Part shown: positions 30,479 to 40,870 of the stretch, piece by piece | Numbering within the stretch: position 1 is the first letter of the stretch | Layout: the number at the start of each line of letters is the position of its first letter | Assembly (NCBI RefSeq): GCF_900163965.1 | Contig: NZ_FULE01000029.1 | Coordinates: 1-64,000, forward strand | From: Vibrio ruber DSM 16370 | GTDB lineage: Bacteria; Pseudomonadota; Gammaproteobacteria; Enterobacterales; Vibrionaceae | Length of the DNA stretch: 64,000 bases | Direction: 5' to 3' | Notes under the pieces: model-generated | Databases searched by the model: none | What the model saw: the letters and a program-made list of their open reading frames with translations, nothing else | What the model was told of the DNA's origin: nothing | Made by a program: the position numbers and the translations under genes

Positions 30479-31734
30479 TGACGTTGTTACGCCAGTTTGC
30501 ATTTGCGCGTTACCATCGGTTTGCTTCTCGCGATCAAGTGCAGTCATGGCAGAATAAGCAATTAGAGCGACATCTGCAGTGGGTTTGCGAGCATTCTCCT
30601 TTTTATCAGTCGCTACGCAATCAGCCGCTTGAAGCCTTTCCGATCATGAATAAATCCTTGATGATGGCGAATCTGGATGCGATCAACACCCGGGGGCTGA
30701 AAACCGATCAATTGATGTCTGTTGCGCTCAAAGCGGAACAATCCCGACAGTTTGAACAATCGGTGGTTAACAGTGTTACGGTCGGTCTATCTTCGGGAAC
30801 TTCCGGGCAGCGAGGTCTTTTTCTGGCCGACTCGCGTGAAAAGCAACTGTGGGCCGGTAATATTCTGGGTAAGTTGCTGCCCGGTTTATGGCAAAAACAC
30901 CGGATTGCGTTGGCACTTCGGGCAAATAGCCCGCTATATAAAGCTGTTGCTAAAGGGCCGATCCAGTTTTTTTACGCGGATCTAAATCAGCCGCATGATG
31001 TCTGGATTCGGGCGCTGGATCGTTTTCAGCCGACCTTATTGATTGGCAGTGCGCAAGCACTCCAGTTTTGTGCCATGTACAGCGGCACATTCGGGGAACG
31101 GAAGATGTCTCCTGCACGACTCATATCCGGGGCAGAAGTATTAACACCGGTCGATCGGGCTCTGATAGAACAGACTTTCGCCGGTGAACTGCATGAAGTC
31201 TATCAGTGTACGGAAGGGTTTCTTGCTTGTACGGATACGCAAGGGCAGATGCGCTGGAATCAGGATATCGTACACATTGAAAAACATTGGTTAAACCCGG
31301 AAAAAACGCATTATAGCCCCATTATTACTGATTTTCGTCGTCGAACGCAGCCAATCATCCGTTATCAGCTGGATGATGTGATTGCCGCGCAACATGATGA
31401 TGCGCCGTTTGAGCCGCTCGGTGCCATTGCCGGCCGCTGTGGTGATTGTTTAAGACTCGGGCAAGATGGGGCGCAGACGATGGTCTTACCGGATTTAGTC
31501 TATCGGGCTGTCACACTGGCGATAGAGGAACGTGTTGATTATCGCATTACTCAAACTGACACTCAGTGCTTAACCATTGAAGCGCTTCCCCAGATTCATG
31601 AGCGGATTCGTGATGCTGTTTTGGGAGTGTTACAGACTCTGGGCGCGGGAACGGTGAGATTCGAATATGCACCGCCGCCGGATTGGCACCCGATGAATAA
31701 ACAGCGACGTGTGGTGAATCTATGCAAGTTTTGA
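30475..31734 (+). CDS. F390 synthetase/CapK-like adenylate-forming enzyme
   Basis: From ATG 30475 (MMTLLRQFAFARYH) the protein has 419 residues. The ATP-binding P-loop-like motif TVGLSSGTSGQRGLF and the downstream YQCTEGFLACT and ITDFRRRTQPIIRYQLDD segments identify the phenylacetate-CoA ligase/CapK/F390-synthetase branch of the adenylate-forming superfamily. It would activate a carboxylic acid as acyl-adenylate. No carrier protein gene is in the operon. It overlaps both neighbours (4 and 13 bases). Confidence 0.83.
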   Translation: MMTLLRQFAFARYHRFASRDQVQSWQNKQLERHLQWVCEHSPFYQSLRNQPLEAFPIMNKSLMMANLDAINTRGLKTDQLMSVALKAEQSRQFEQSVVNSVTVGLSSGTSGQRGLFLADSREKQLWAGNILGKLLPGLWQKHRIALALRANSPLYKAVAKGPIQFFYADLNQPHDVWIRALDRFQPTLLIGSAQALQFCAMYSGTFGERKMSPARLISGAEVLTPVDRALIEQTFAGELHEVYQCTEGFLACTDTQGQMRWNQDIVHIEKHWLNPEKTHYSPIITDFRRRTQPIIRYQLDDVIAAQHDDAPFEPLGAIAGRCGDCLRLGQDGAQTMVLPDLVYRAVTLAIEERVDYRITQTDTQCLTIEALPQIHERIRDAVLGVLQTLGAGTVRFEYAPPPDWHPMNKQRRVVNLCKF

Positions 31735-32840
31735 TTACCGGAGCCCGTGCGCCGGTGGCGCTTGAATGGGCGACTCTTTTTTGCCGTCAGGGACATCGGG
31801 TGATCATGACCGATGCGTCAAAACAGCCGCTGGGATCATTTCTCAAATCGATCGACGGTTATGTGCAAACCAGCTCTCCGCGTTTTTCCTTGGCCGATTA
31901 TCAGACGCAAATCCTCGATATTATTGATCAGTTTGACATTGATATGGTTGTGCCGACCTGCGAAGAAGTGTTTTTTCTTGCTGACATTGTCAAGCACAGG
32001 TCTGAGGTTGACTGGCTGATGCCGGATGCTGAGTTATTGTTCACGTTACACAACAAATATACGGTGTTTGAGGCTCTGTCCGGCTTACCCCAAGTTTCTC
32101 TGCCGTCGACCCGGTTGATCACGAGTCATCGTGATGTCGTCTGTGGTCGGGATACCGTGTTGAAGCCGGTTTATTCCCGTTTTGGCGCGCAAGTGATTAG
32201 TGATGTGACCCCTCAGGCGATTAAAAATCTCAACATTACGGCTGATGTGCCTTGGGTACAGCAACAGAAAATTGAAGGAGAGCCGCTTTGTAATTATGCC
32301 TTGTTTGAGAACGGGCAGATGCAAATCCATCAGGCATACCGGCCGGAACTCTGCGTGAATCAGTCTGCGGCCAGTGCATTTCAGCCGATAGACGACCCCG
32401 CGATTACCGAATTTATGAGTGCATTTGGCCAAAGGTTTAATTACCATGGTCAGGTCTCGTTTGACTTTATTCGTGATCAGCAGGGGTTATATGTGATTGA
32501 GTGTAATCCACGGGCTACCAGTGGATTGCATTTGGTTGCGCCATTTTGTCAGTCAGCTGAGCCTCATTTTGTCTTCGCTCAACCAGAACTGGCATCGCTG
32601 TATCATCTCGGGGCAATGATATTTCTGGCCGGTGGTGTTTCATCACTATTCAGTTATCGACGGTGGCTGGGGTATTTTTCCGGTAAAAATATTATGCAGC
32701 GTTACCAATACGATCTGCCATTTTTAGCACCGTTATTGAGTTTTTCAGAACTCTACCGACAAGCAAGAAAACAGCGGATTTCACTCAGTCAGGCGTCAAC
32801 TTATGATATCGAGTGGAATGGACAGATTCATCATGCCTGA
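31722..32840 (+). CDS. ATP-grasp ligase
   Basis: The 372-residue protein has a carbamoyl-phosphate-synthetase-like N-terminal domain (VLITGARAPVALEWATLF), then VVPTCEEVFFL, an ATP-grasp lid with DTVLKPVYSRFGAQV, and the metal-binding VSFDFIRDQQGLYVIECNPRATSG. ATP-grasp enzymes form amide or ester bonds through acyl-phosphates. As the last gene of the operon it may couple an amino acid or other nucleophile to the acyl product. No terminator is obvious before the tRNA-Leu promoter. Confidence 0.83.
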   Translation: MQVLITGARAPVALEWATLFCRQGHRVIMTDASKQPLGSFLKSIDGYVQTSSPRFSLADYQTQILDIIDQFDIDMVVPTCEEVFFLADIVKHRSEVDWLMPDAELLFTLHNKYTVFEALSGLPQVSLPSTRLITSHRDVVCGRDTVLKPVYSRFGAQVISDVTPQAIKNLNITADVPWVQQQKIEGEPLCNYALFENGQMQIHQAYRPELCVNQSAASAFQPIDDPAITEFMSAFGQRFNYHGQVSFDFIRDQQGLYVIECNPRATSGLHLVAPFCQSAEPHFVFAQPELASLYHLGAMIFLAGGVSSLFSYRRWLGYFSGKNIMQRYQYDLPFLAPLLSFSELYRQARKQRISLSQASTYDIEWNGQIHHA

Positions 32841-33002
32841 CATGTCAGTATGAGACCTGTGGCGGCGGTTTCGCCTATTTTAGGCTGTATTCAGAAGGGG
32901 GGGGTTCACTGTAGGTAAGCATAAATCTGTTTAAGAAAGTCGTCAAAAATGAGGCAATAGACCGATTTTTAGCCATACAGTTCATTATGTTGTATTTTCT
33001 TG

Positions 33003-33030
33003 TTGACGAAAATTTTGAATCCAGTAAAGT
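33003..33030 (+). promoter_or_regulatory. Promoter of the tRNA-Leu-Gly operon
   Basis: TTGACG (33003-33008), 16-base spacer, TAAAGT (33025-33030), with GTTGAC and AATCC shared with the tRNA-Cys promoter. It lies about 70 bases upstream of tRNA-Leu. Confidence 0.65.
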
Positions 33031-33100
33031 ACGTCTCGTTCCTCAGCGGTGAGTGCCTTTCGACAGTCGCTGACAGTGAGGTAACCCTTTGATATGCTCT

Positions 33101-33187
33101 GCCCTGGTGGTGGAATTGGTAGACACAAGGGATTTAAAATCCCTCGGCGTTCGCGCTGTGCCGGTTCAAGTCCGGCCCGGGGCACCA
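33101..33187 (+). tRNA. tRNA-Leu (TAA)
   Basis: This 87-base gene includes CCA. The acceptor GCCCTGG pairs with CCGGGGC, with one T-G pair. The anticodon loop TTTAAAA holds TAA. It has a long variable arm (CGGCGTTCGCGCTG) and T loop GGTTCAAGTCC. The long variable arm confirms a class II tRNA. Confidence 0.96.
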
Positions 33188-33198
33188 TCAAAGAAAAT

Positions 33199-33274
33199 GC
33201 GACATTAGCTCAGTTGGTAGAGCGCAACCTTGCCAAGGTTGAGGTCACGAGTTCGAACCTCGTATGTCGCTCCA
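33199..33274 (+). tRNA. tRNA-Gly (GCC), copy 2
   Basis: This 76-base gene has the same anticodon arm as copy 1. Two base pairs differ in a compensated way: acceptor pair 7 is T-A instead of C-G and one T-stem pair is A-T instead of G-C. The compensation shows that both copies are under selection as functional tRNAs. Confidence 0.97.
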
Positions 33275-33392
33275 ACTTTTTCTTCGTCTCTTTCCTCTCC
33301 AAATCTTAGCATCATCTTTATTTCCCATTCTATTAAATCGCCACAGCTCATTTTTTCAATCAAATTCCGCTGAATTATTGTTCAATAACCAC

Positions 33393-33458
33393 ATGAAAAA
33401 CGATTACAATTTGGCTTTACAAGCGGCTTTGGTTACTATGTATAGCTATTTTTATTAG
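33393..33458 (+). other. Possible short leader ORF before pheS
   Basis: A 21-codon frame, beginning ATGAAAAACGATTAC and ending in codons for Tyr-Ser-Tyr-Phe-Tyr, lies between tRNA-Gly and pheS. In E. coli a Phe-rich leader peptide attenuates pheST. Here only one Phe codon is near the end, and no clear terminator follows before pheS, only small hairpins such as CTGCCGAGCAAGGCAG near 33501-33516. It could equally be chance. No other gene is visible in 33275-33527. Confidence 0.25.
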
Positions 33459-33464
33459 ACTTAA

Positions 33465-34511
<1,047 letters not shown>

Positions 34512-34529
34512 TTCAGGGGTGAAATTAGA

Positions 34530-36917
34530 ATGAAATTCAGCGAATCATGGCTGCGCGAGTGGGTGAATCCTTCTGTTACGACAGAAGAGCTGGCGCATCA
34601 AATTACAATGGCAGGTCTTGAAGTTGATGATGTGACTGCGGTTGCCGGTACATTTACCGGTGTCAAAGTCGGCCATGTGGTCGAATGTGATCAACACCCT
34701 GACGCAGACAAACTCCGTGTGACGAAAGTTGACGTCGGTGAAGAAGTGCTACTCGATATTGTTTGTGGCGCGCCAAATTGCCGCCAAGGTTTGAAAGTTG
34801 CTGTCGCAACGGTTGGTGCGGTTTTGCCGGGTGATTTTAAAATCAAGAAAGCGAAACTGCGCGGGCAACCTTCTCATGGGATGTTGTGCTCATTTTCAGA
34901 ACTCGGTATCGATGTTGAATCTGACGGCATTATGGAGCTGCCGACTGATGCACCGATCGGTATGGATTTTCGGGCGTTTCTGAAATTAGATGATGTGGCT
35001 ATCGATGTCGATTTAACATCTAACCGTGCTGATTGTTTCAGTTTACGCGGTTTAGCGCGTGAAGTCGGTGCTGTGAACCGCTTGAATGTATCCACACCGG
35101 ACATTCATGTGATCGAGCCTTCAATCGATGCGCAGATTGCCATTGACGTGAAAGCGCCGAATGCATGTCCCCGTTACCTTGGTCGTATTGTTAAGAACGT
35201 TAATCTTAATGCCAAAACGCCGTTATGGATGCAGGAAAAGCTGCGTCGTAGTGGATTACGTTCGATCGATCCGGTTGTTGATGTGACCAATTATGTCATG
35301 TTAGAGCAAGGCCAACCGATGCACGCTTTTGATTTGGCAACCATCGATGGTGGTATTGTGGTTCGGATGGCAGAGCAGAATGAAAAACTGACGCTGTTAG
35401 ACGGTGCTGAAGTGTCACTGAACAGTGACACACTGGTCATCGCTGATCAGCAGAAAGCATTGGCGATTGCCGGTGTCTTTGGTGGGGAAGCGTCCGGCGT
35501 CAGCGAACAGACTCAAGATATTTTGCTGGAATGCGCCTTTTTCACACCAGACAGTATTCGTGGCCGGGCAAGAAGTTATGGCTTGCATACGGATTCTTCC
35601 ATGCGCTTTGAGCGCGGTGTTGATTATGCGTTACAAACCAATGCGATGGAGCGAGCAACAGAACTGCTACTGAGTATCTGTGGCGGTGAAGCCGCACCAA
35701 TTGTCGTCGCTGAGTCAAAAGCGCATCTACCGCAACAGAATCAAGTGACACTTCGTCGCGAGAAGCTTGACCGTCTGTTAGGTCATGTTATCGCTGATGA
35801 CGATGTGGTTGAAATTCTGACTCGTTTAGGGATGGGTGTGACCACAACTGAGAGTGGCTGGTGTGCTGTTGCACCGACATGGCGCTTCGATATTGCGATT
35901 GAGCAAGACCTGATTGAGGAAATCGGCCGCCTGTACGGTTATGACAATATTCCGTTGCAAGCGCCACAAGCGGCCTTGACGATGAACCGTCATAAAGAAG
36001 CCGATTTACCACTCAAGCGCGTTCGGGATCTGTTAGTTGATCGCGGCTATTATGAAGCGATTACCTATAGTTTCGTTGAACCGGAACAGCAAAAACTGAT
36101 CGTTCCTGATGTTGAGCCACTGGTGTTGCCAAATCCAATTTCAGTGGATATGTCGGCCATGCGTTTAGGTTTGATTCAGGGGTTGTTAAATACCGTGGCT
36201 CATAATCAAAAGCGTCAGCAGCCTCGTGTCCGTCTATTTGAACAGGGGTTACGTTTTATTCCGGATCAACAGGCTGAACAGGGGATTCGTCAGGAAGCGA
36301 TGCTTGCCGGTGTGATTGCAGGTACTCAGACAGAAGAACACTGGAATATGGAAACTCGGACAGTTGATTTCTTCGATGTGAAAGGTGATGTGGAAGCAAT
36401 TCTGGAGCTGACAGCAAACCCGGGCGCTTATTCATTCGCTGCAACCCGACATCCGGCATTGCATCCGGGGCAGGCTGCCGCAATCTACTATGAAGGACGG
36501 CAAATCGGAGTGATTGGCACCGTGCACCCTGAAGTTGAACGTAAGTTTGGCTTGAATGGCAGAACCGTTGCGTTTGAGATTGAATGGAGCGGACTGAATC
36601 AACGTTTGATTCCAGAAATTGCATCTGTTTCTAAATTCCCGGCGAACCGTCGTGATATCGCTTTGGTGGTTGATCAGGCTGTCACCTCCGGCGAAGTGGT
36701 TGCTGCCTGTGCGAATGCTGGCGGGCAACTTCTGAAAGATGCAAAACTCTTTGACGTTTATGTCGGCAAAGGTGTCGAAGAAGGTAAGAAGAGCCTTGCA
36801 ATCGCATTGACATTGCAATCTACAGAAAGAACGCTTGAAGAAGCTGAAATTTCTGCTGTGGTCAGCGAAATTGTTGCTGCTGTTGCTGAGCAATATGGTG
36901 CTGTTCTGCGCGATTAA
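34530..36917 (+). CDS. pheT: Phenylalanyl-tRNA synthetase beta subunit
   Basis: The 795-residue subunit contains the N-terminal EMAP-like tRNA-binding domain ([24 protein letters not shown]), the B5 DNA-binding-like fold, and the B3/4 editing domain. The catalytic-like core ([15 protein letters not shown]) and C-terminal anticodon-binding FDX domain ([15 protein letters not shown]) follow. It starts 18 bases after pheS, forming one operon with it. The operon ends in a strong terminator at 36939-36973, so ihfA has its own transcription here. Confidence 0.97.
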   Translation: MKFSESWLREWVNPSVTTEELAHQITMAGLEVDDVTAVAGTFTGVKVGHVVECDQHPDADKLRVTKVDVGEEVLLDIVCGAPNCRQGLKVAVATVGAVLPGDFKIKKAKLRGQPSHGMLCSFSELGIDVESDGIMELPTDAPIGMDFRAFLKLDDVAIDVDLTSNRADCFSLRGLAREVGAVNRLNVSTPDIHVIEPSIDAQIAIDVKAPNACPRYLGRIVKNVNLNAKTPLWMQEKLRRSGLRSIDPVVDVTNYVMLEQGQPMHAFDLATIDGGIVVRMAEQNEKLTLLDGAEVSLNSDTLVIADQQKALAIAGVFGGEASGVSEQTQDILLECAFFTPDSIRGRARSYGLHTDSSMRFERGVDYALQTNAMERATELLLSICGGEAAPIVVAESKAHLPQQNQVTLRREKLDRLLGHVIADDDVVEILTRLGMGVTTTESGWCAVAPTWRFDIAIEQDLIEEIGRLYGYDNIPLQAPQAALTMNRHKEADLPLKRVRDLLVDRGYYEAITYSFVEPEQQKLIVPDVEPLVLPNPISVDMSAMRLGLIQGLLNTVAHNQKRQQPRVRLFEQGLRFIPDQQAEQGIRQEAMLAGVIAGTQTEEHWNMETRTVDFFDVKGDVEAILELTANPGAYSFAATRHPALHPGQAAAIYYEGRQIGVIGTVHPEVERKFGLNGRTVAFEIEWSGLNQRLIPEIASVSKFPANRRDIALVVDQAVTSGEVVAACANAGGQLLKDAKLFDVYVGKGVEEGKKSLAIALTLQSTERTLEEAEISAVVSEIVAAVAEQYGAVLRD

Positions 36918-36938
36918 TCTTTGTTATTTAAGTAGAAG

Positions 36939-36973
36939 CAGGCTGGTGAGTAATGACACCAGCCTGTTTTTTT
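36939..36973 (+). terminator. Intrinsic terminator of pheST
   Basis: A 10-bp stem CAGGCTGGTG / CACCAGCCTG with an 8-base loop is followed by eight T. Confidence 0.9.
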
Positions 36974-37325
36974 ATGGAGAAGAGAAAACAATCAACGTCG
37001 GTGAGCTCACATATTTGAACTTTTGATATGAATTTGACATTATTATGATAATAATCAATTGGTTATATTCTATAGTTACCTTATAATATGCGGCTTTTTC
37101 TCGATTGAATCATCAATTTTTGCTGATTTAAATGTGACATGCTCCCACAATAGTCACGAATAGCTTGCTTCTTTCGCAAGCGATTTAATAAAAAAGTTGG
37201 CGTAAATCAGAAGGTTGGCATACACTATTTACAATAAAGCCGATATGTTGTTGATTGGTTGAGTAAAAATGCTTTGGTGCTGTCACATCGACAGTAAGGT
37301 TCAATATAGCTTTGAGGGAAGTTTT
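36974..37325 (+). promoter_or_regulatory. Upstream region of ihfA
   Basis: This 352-base AT-rich region holds no gene. It contains a TTATTATGATAATAA palindrome around 37040, several TTGA/TATAAT-like boxes (for example TTATAATATG near 37080) and a GCTTGC-TTCTTTC-GCAAGC hairpin near 37163-37181. I cannot choose one promoter with confidence. The ihfA ribosome site GAGGGAAG is at 37314-37321. Confidence 0.4.
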
Positions 37326-37625
37326 ATGGCGCTCACAAAGGCCGATTTGGCTGAAAACCTGTTTGAAAAGCTTGAGTTTAGTAAACGGGATGCCAAGGAA
37401 ACGGTTGAAGCATTTTTTGAGGAAATCCGTAAAGCTCTGGAAAATGGCGAACAGGTTAAGTTATCTGGTTTTGGTAATTTTGATCTGAGAGACAAGAATG
37501 AGCGTCCGGGGCGGAATCCTAAAACCGGAGAGGATATTCCGATTACTGCAAGACGTGTTGTCACATTCCGTCCGGGACAAAAATTGAAAGCTCGTGTCGA
37601 AAGTATCGATCCGAATGAAAAGTAG
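37326..37625 (+). CDS. ihfA: Integration host factor alpha subunit
   Basis: This is a DNA-bending nucleoid protein that pairs with IhfB. The start at 37326 ([17 protein letters not shown]) has GAGGGAAG 5 bases upstream and gives 99 residues. The HU/IHF fold is complete: helical dimerisation part, [21 protein letters not shown] and the DNA-intercalating arm [17 protein letters not shown] longer frame from 37269 is not family-like. It follows pheT as in many gammaproteobacteria but is separated by a terminator and 352 bases. Confidence 0.97.
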   Translation: MALTKADLAENLFEKLEFSKRDAKETVEAFFEEIRKALENGEQVKLSGFGNFDLRDKNERPGRNPKTGEDIPITARRVVTFRPGQKLKARVESIDPNEK

Positions 37626-37762
37626 AGTGCTCTGAAAATGTGGTGTTTATATCACTTTGATGAGTGTGTCTATTGTTTCGATCTCTAGTTTTTGCCACTG
37701 ATAAACAGCCTGATACAGTGCTGATCAGTGGCTGATGTTTTTTTATATTAGAGAAACGCTTC

Positions 37763-38407
37763 ATGGATAAAGAATTTTGGCATAGAAAGTGGGCTTCCAA
37801 TCGTATTGGTTTCCACATGACAGAAGTGAATCCGCTGCTGTTGGAATTCTGGTCTGCGTTATCGCCACAAAGAGAGGAGCAGGTTCTTGTTCCTTTATGT
37901 GGTAAAAGCGAGGATCTTGTTTGGTTAGCATCAAAACATGACAAAGTTATAGGTGTTGAACTCAGTGAGATTGCCGTGAGATCGTTTTTCTCTGAACACT
38001 TTTATACACCGTTAGTCACACAAATCGATTCATTTCATCACTGTTATGAGTTTGATGAACTCCAAATTTATCAGGGTGATGTTTTTACAGCCCCACTTGA
38101 TGGTGTTGAACTGATCTATGATCGGGCTGCATTGGTGTCGATGATGCCATCCCAGAGAGATGCATATGCACAGCGGTTGCGTACGCTGCTAAAACCGGGC
38201 GGACGAATGCTTTTAATCACGGTTGACTATGAGCAGACTGAACTTGCCGGACCACCGTTTAGTGTTGGTAGTCAACAGATCCAGCAATTGTTTCAGGGCA
38301 TGAAAACGACGTTGCTTTGCCGTAAAGAAGCAGATCCGGAACATCCGAAGATTGCACAACAAAAGCTGAGCCGGTTTGCTGATGAAGTGTGGTTGATCGA
38401 AGCTTAG
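37763..38407 (+). CDS. tpm: Thiopurine S-methyltransferase
   Basis: This SAM-dependent methyltransferase acts on thiopurines and, in bacteria, on selenium/tellurium compounds. The 214-residue sequence has the bacterial TPMT start [15 protein letters not shown], then [16 protein letters not shown] (SAM site), [11 protein letters not shown] and [14 protein letters not shown]. It has its own terminator at 38431-38464 and converges with purT. Confidence 0.94.
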   Translation: MDKEFWHRKWASNRIGFHMTEVNPLLLEFWSALSPQREEQVLVPLCGKSEDLVWLASKHDKVIGVELSEIAVRSFFSEHFYTPLVTQIDSFHHCYEFDELQIYQGDVFTAPLDGVELIYDRAALVSMMPSQRDAYAQRLRTLLKPGGRMLLITVDYEQTELAGPPFSVGSQQIQQLFQGMKTTLLCRKEADPEHPKIAQQKLSRFADEVWLIEA

Positions 38408-38430
38408 GTATTGTATCTGACAGAAAAGAG

Positions 38431-38464
38431 CAGGCCGGTACGTGTTTACGTTCCGGCCTGTTTT
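38431..38464 (+). terminator. Terminator between tpm and purT
   Basis: An 8-bp stem CAGGCCGG / CCGGCCTG with a 14-base loop is followed by TTTT, 23 bases after the tpm stop. Confidence 0.75.
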
Positions 38465-38515
38465 CGTTCCTGCGAACCGTTTATACAGATGAAGTTATCT
38501 TCGGACTGACGGGCG

Positions 38516-39691
38516 TTAATAATGCAGAACGATATGACTCGCACATGCCAGTGCTGCTTCTTTCGCCTGTTGGGTATCATCTCCTGTCGCGAGTGTTACG
38601 CCAAGTCTTCTTCTACCGTCAATGTCTGGTTTCGCAAACAGGCGGACTTGTGTATTGGCAACCTGTAATGCTTTCTCCAGTCCGTCAAAACGGACATTAT
38701 CTGATGTGCCTTGACCGAGTAAAGCGACCGATGCTGCCGGTTGATACGAGACAATCTGCTGGATAGGTAATCCAGTAAATGCACGAACATGTAAAGCAAA
38801 CTCGGACAAGTTTTGAGAGATCAAAGTGACCAAACCTGTATCATGAGGGCGAGGGGAGACTTCGTTGAAAATGACCTGATCACCTTTGACGAATAACTCG
38901 ACGCCAAAAATACCGTATCCACCGAGAGCCGTGACAATTTTTTCTGCAACCGTTTGTGCGTTTTCCCGGGCCGCATCAGACATTGCCTGAGGCTGCCAAG
39001 ACTCACGATAGTCACCATCTTCCTGCCGATGGCCGATTGGTGCACAAAAATGGACACCATCTACGGCGCTGACGGTGAGCTGGGTGATTTCGTAGTCAAA
39101 GTCGATAAACCCTTCAACAATCACTCTTCCGGCACCGGAACGGCCACCTTCTTGTGCGTAATGCCAGGCTTTATCGATATCTTGTTCTGTTTTGAGGACA
39201 CTTTGCCCTTTGCCTGAAGAGCTCATGACAGGTTTGACGACACAGGGGAGTCCGATTTCCGCAATTGCATTGCAAAAATCATCGTAGTTATCGGCAAAGC
39301 GGTAAGGCGATGTTTCGAGAGATAATGTTTCGGCTGCCAGACGACGAATTCCTTCACGGTTCATTGTCAGCTGGGTTGCTTTGGCTGTCGGTACGATGTG
39401 AACACCTTCACTCTCTAATTCAACAAGTGTTACTGTTGCAATGGCCTCTACTTCGGGAACCACATAGTCTGGCTTTTCGAGTTCAATCACTTGGCGTAGC
39501 GCATCGCCATCCAACATATTGAAGACATGGCAACGATGTGCAACTTGCATAGCCGGTGCGTTGGCGTATCGATCACAAGCAATCACTTCCAGACCTAATC
39601 GCTGGCATTCGATTGCGACTTCTTTACCTAGCTCTCCGGAGCCAAGTAACAGAACCCGCGTGGCACTTTCTCTTGTCGCTGTCCCTAACAT
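38516..39691 (-). CDS. purT: Phosphoribosylglycinamide formyltransferase 2 (formate-dependent)
   Basis: This ATP-grasp enzyme converts GAR to FGAR with formate and ATP in purine synthesis. The start at 39691 ([20 protein letters not shown]) gives 391 residues, matching E. coli PurT (392). The longer open frame to 39748 runs through the operator palindrome and is unlikely to be translated. Features are the N-terminal [17 protein letters not shown], the ATP-grasp loop [12 protein letters not shown], and [26 protein letters not shown] perfect PurR-box core lies 62 bases upstream of the start codon, predicting repression by the PurR encoded at 4347-5357. Confidence 0.96.
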   Translation of the reverse strand: MLGTATRESATRVLLLGSGELGKEVAIECQRLGLEVIACDRYANAPAMQVAHRCHVFNMLDGDALRQVIELEKPDYVVPEVEAIATVTLVELESEGVHIVPTAKATQLTMNREGIRRLAAETLSLETSPYRFADNYDDFCNAIAEIGLPCVVKPVMSSSGKGQSVLKTEQDIDKAWHYAQEGGRSGAGRVIVEGFIDFDYEITQLTVSAVDGVHFCAPIGHRQEDGDYRESWQPQAMSDAARENAQTVAEKIVTALGGYGIFGVELFVKGDQVIFNEVSPRPHDTGLVTLISQNLSEFALHVRAFTGLPIQQIVSYQPAASVALLGQGTSDNVRFDGLEKALQVANTQVRLFAKPDIDGRRRLGVTLATGDDTQQAKEAALACASHIVLHY

Positions 39692-39740
39692 GATTTGATT
39701 ACCTCTTCTTATTTTGAAAACTGCGGCAATCATACTGAAA

Positions 39741-39776
39741 AACCTCAAAAAAGCAAACGTTTGCTTTTTTGAGGTT
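39741..39776 (-). promoter_or_regulatory. PurR operator inside a perfect 36-bp palindrome
   Basis: The centre GCAAACGTTTGC (39753-39764) is the PurR-box core. The symmetry extends on both sides through A6/T6 and AACCTC/GAGGTT to a perfect 36-base palindrome. On the minus strand it lies 60 bases past the cdd stop and directly upstream of purT. It can therefore be both a terminator hairpin with T6 for cdd and the operator of purT. The dual use is inference; the palindrome is directly visible. Confidence 0.88.
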
Positions 39777-39835
39777 CAGATATGGCGAACTGAATTTTTA
39801 GGGTTTATTATCAAACGGTTATAGTATTTTTTGCA

Positions 39836-40723
39836 TTATACTTCTATATAATCCAGCTGAATATGCGGTGCGATTTTTTGGAGCACTGAACGCGTTGTAT
39901 CCTGATGGGTTACGGTCTGATTTTTTGTTTCTGCAAGAACCACACGCTTGATATCACTGAATAAATAGCCATTCATTATCAGCTGTATCAGTGCAACTTG
40001 CAGTGGTGGCAGACTTGGGTTGAAAGCGGCATTTTCCGCATAAGCGCCCAGATAGATCTGTTGATTTATCAGTTCAATCGCAACACCACTGAGTGCTTCA
40101 CTATAAGGGGCATAACTTTTGTTCAGTGCTTTGACCGCTTGTTGTTGCAATGGATCTGTACCATCGGCATGGATTTGATGTGTCTGTGGGTCCATAAATC
40201 GAATCTGCATTCCCATGGTCACTGGCCCGAAAGCTTCAGGAAGATAATCGTTTAGCTTTTTAGTTGCCTGACTGGGCAGGGTAATTCGCAGCCCTTCGAC
40301 ACCGGAGAGTTCATTCATAAACTGACGGCAGTGGCCACATGGTGGTGTATCAATAATGATATCACTGAGTTTGCTTTCACCACTCATCCAAGCATGGGCA
40401 ATGGCAGCCTGTTCCGCATGGATCGTTTGCCCGAGTGATACACCGGAAAACTCAATATTGGCCCCCAGATACAGTGCTCCGGACTTGCCCCGGACGATTG
40501 CACCGACTTGAAAGTCAGAAACAGGCGTATAAGCATAAATTGCAGCCAGTGGGAGCAGATGCTGAGCAAGGGTTACGGCATCAAGCCCGCTGACATGAAT
40601 CAAATGCTCAACCTGTTGTGCGTTGAAGGTGGCCGAGAATTTCGGATCGACGATCATCTCTTCGAGCGGTCTGGCCAATGTTTCAGGTAATCGGCTGAGA
40701 ACAGTGAGTCGGTCTTGGGTCAT
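39836..40723 (-). CDS. cdd: Cytidine deaminase
   Basis: This zinc enzyme deaminates cytidine and deoxycytidine. It has 295 residues, the longer two-domain enterobacterial type. The catalytic HAEQ (TIHAEQAAIAHAW) and zinc cysteines PPCGHCRQF are in the first domain; the C-terminal domain is the degenerate copy (YAENAAFNPSLPP). lrgA and lrgB (yohJK-like) lie just upstream in the same direction, as in E. coli yohJ-yohK-cdd. A CRP-like site lies 111 bases upstream of the start codon. Confidence 0.96.
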   Translation of the reverse strand: MTQDRLTVLSRLPETLARPLEEMIVDPKFSATFNAQQVEHLIHVSGLDAVTLAQHLLPLAAIYAYTPVSDFQVGAIVRGKSGALYLGANIEFSGVSLGQTIHAEQAAIAHAWMSGESKLSDIIIDTPPCGHCRQFMNELSGVEGLRITLPSQATKKLNDYLPEAFGPVTMGMQIRFMDPQTHQIHADGTDPLQQQAVKALNKSYAPYSEALSGVAIELINQQIYLGAYAENAAFNPSLPPLQVALIQLIMNGYLFSDIKRVVLAETKNQTVTHQDTTRSVLQKIAPHIQLDYIEV

Positions 40724-40833
40724 GTGTTCATCTCTTTCATCACATCAGGCATTTTATACTAACGCAGTCTGGTGAATTTGTTGTGACCAAAGTATTATTT
40801 TTATGATGATTGTAATTCTTATTTCATTTATTT

Positions 40834-40849
40834 CGTGAATCAAATCACA
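40834..40849 (-). promoter_or_regulatory. CRP-like binding site upstream of cdd
   Basis: CGTGA-ATCAAA-TCACA matches the CRP consensus TGTGA-N6-TCACA at all but one position. A second half site TTGTGA lies near 40780-40786. E. coli cdd is controlled by CRP and CytR with tandem CRP sites, so similar control is likely here. Confidence 0.65.
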
Positions 40850-40870
40850 TATGAAACCAGCAATAACTCA

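Noticed and set aside
27362..33274. The two tRNA-Gly genes as attL/attR of an integrated island
   Set aside because: They differ by two compensated base pairs, whereas attachment sites are identical in the core. There is no integrase between them, and another tRNA-Leu lies inside.
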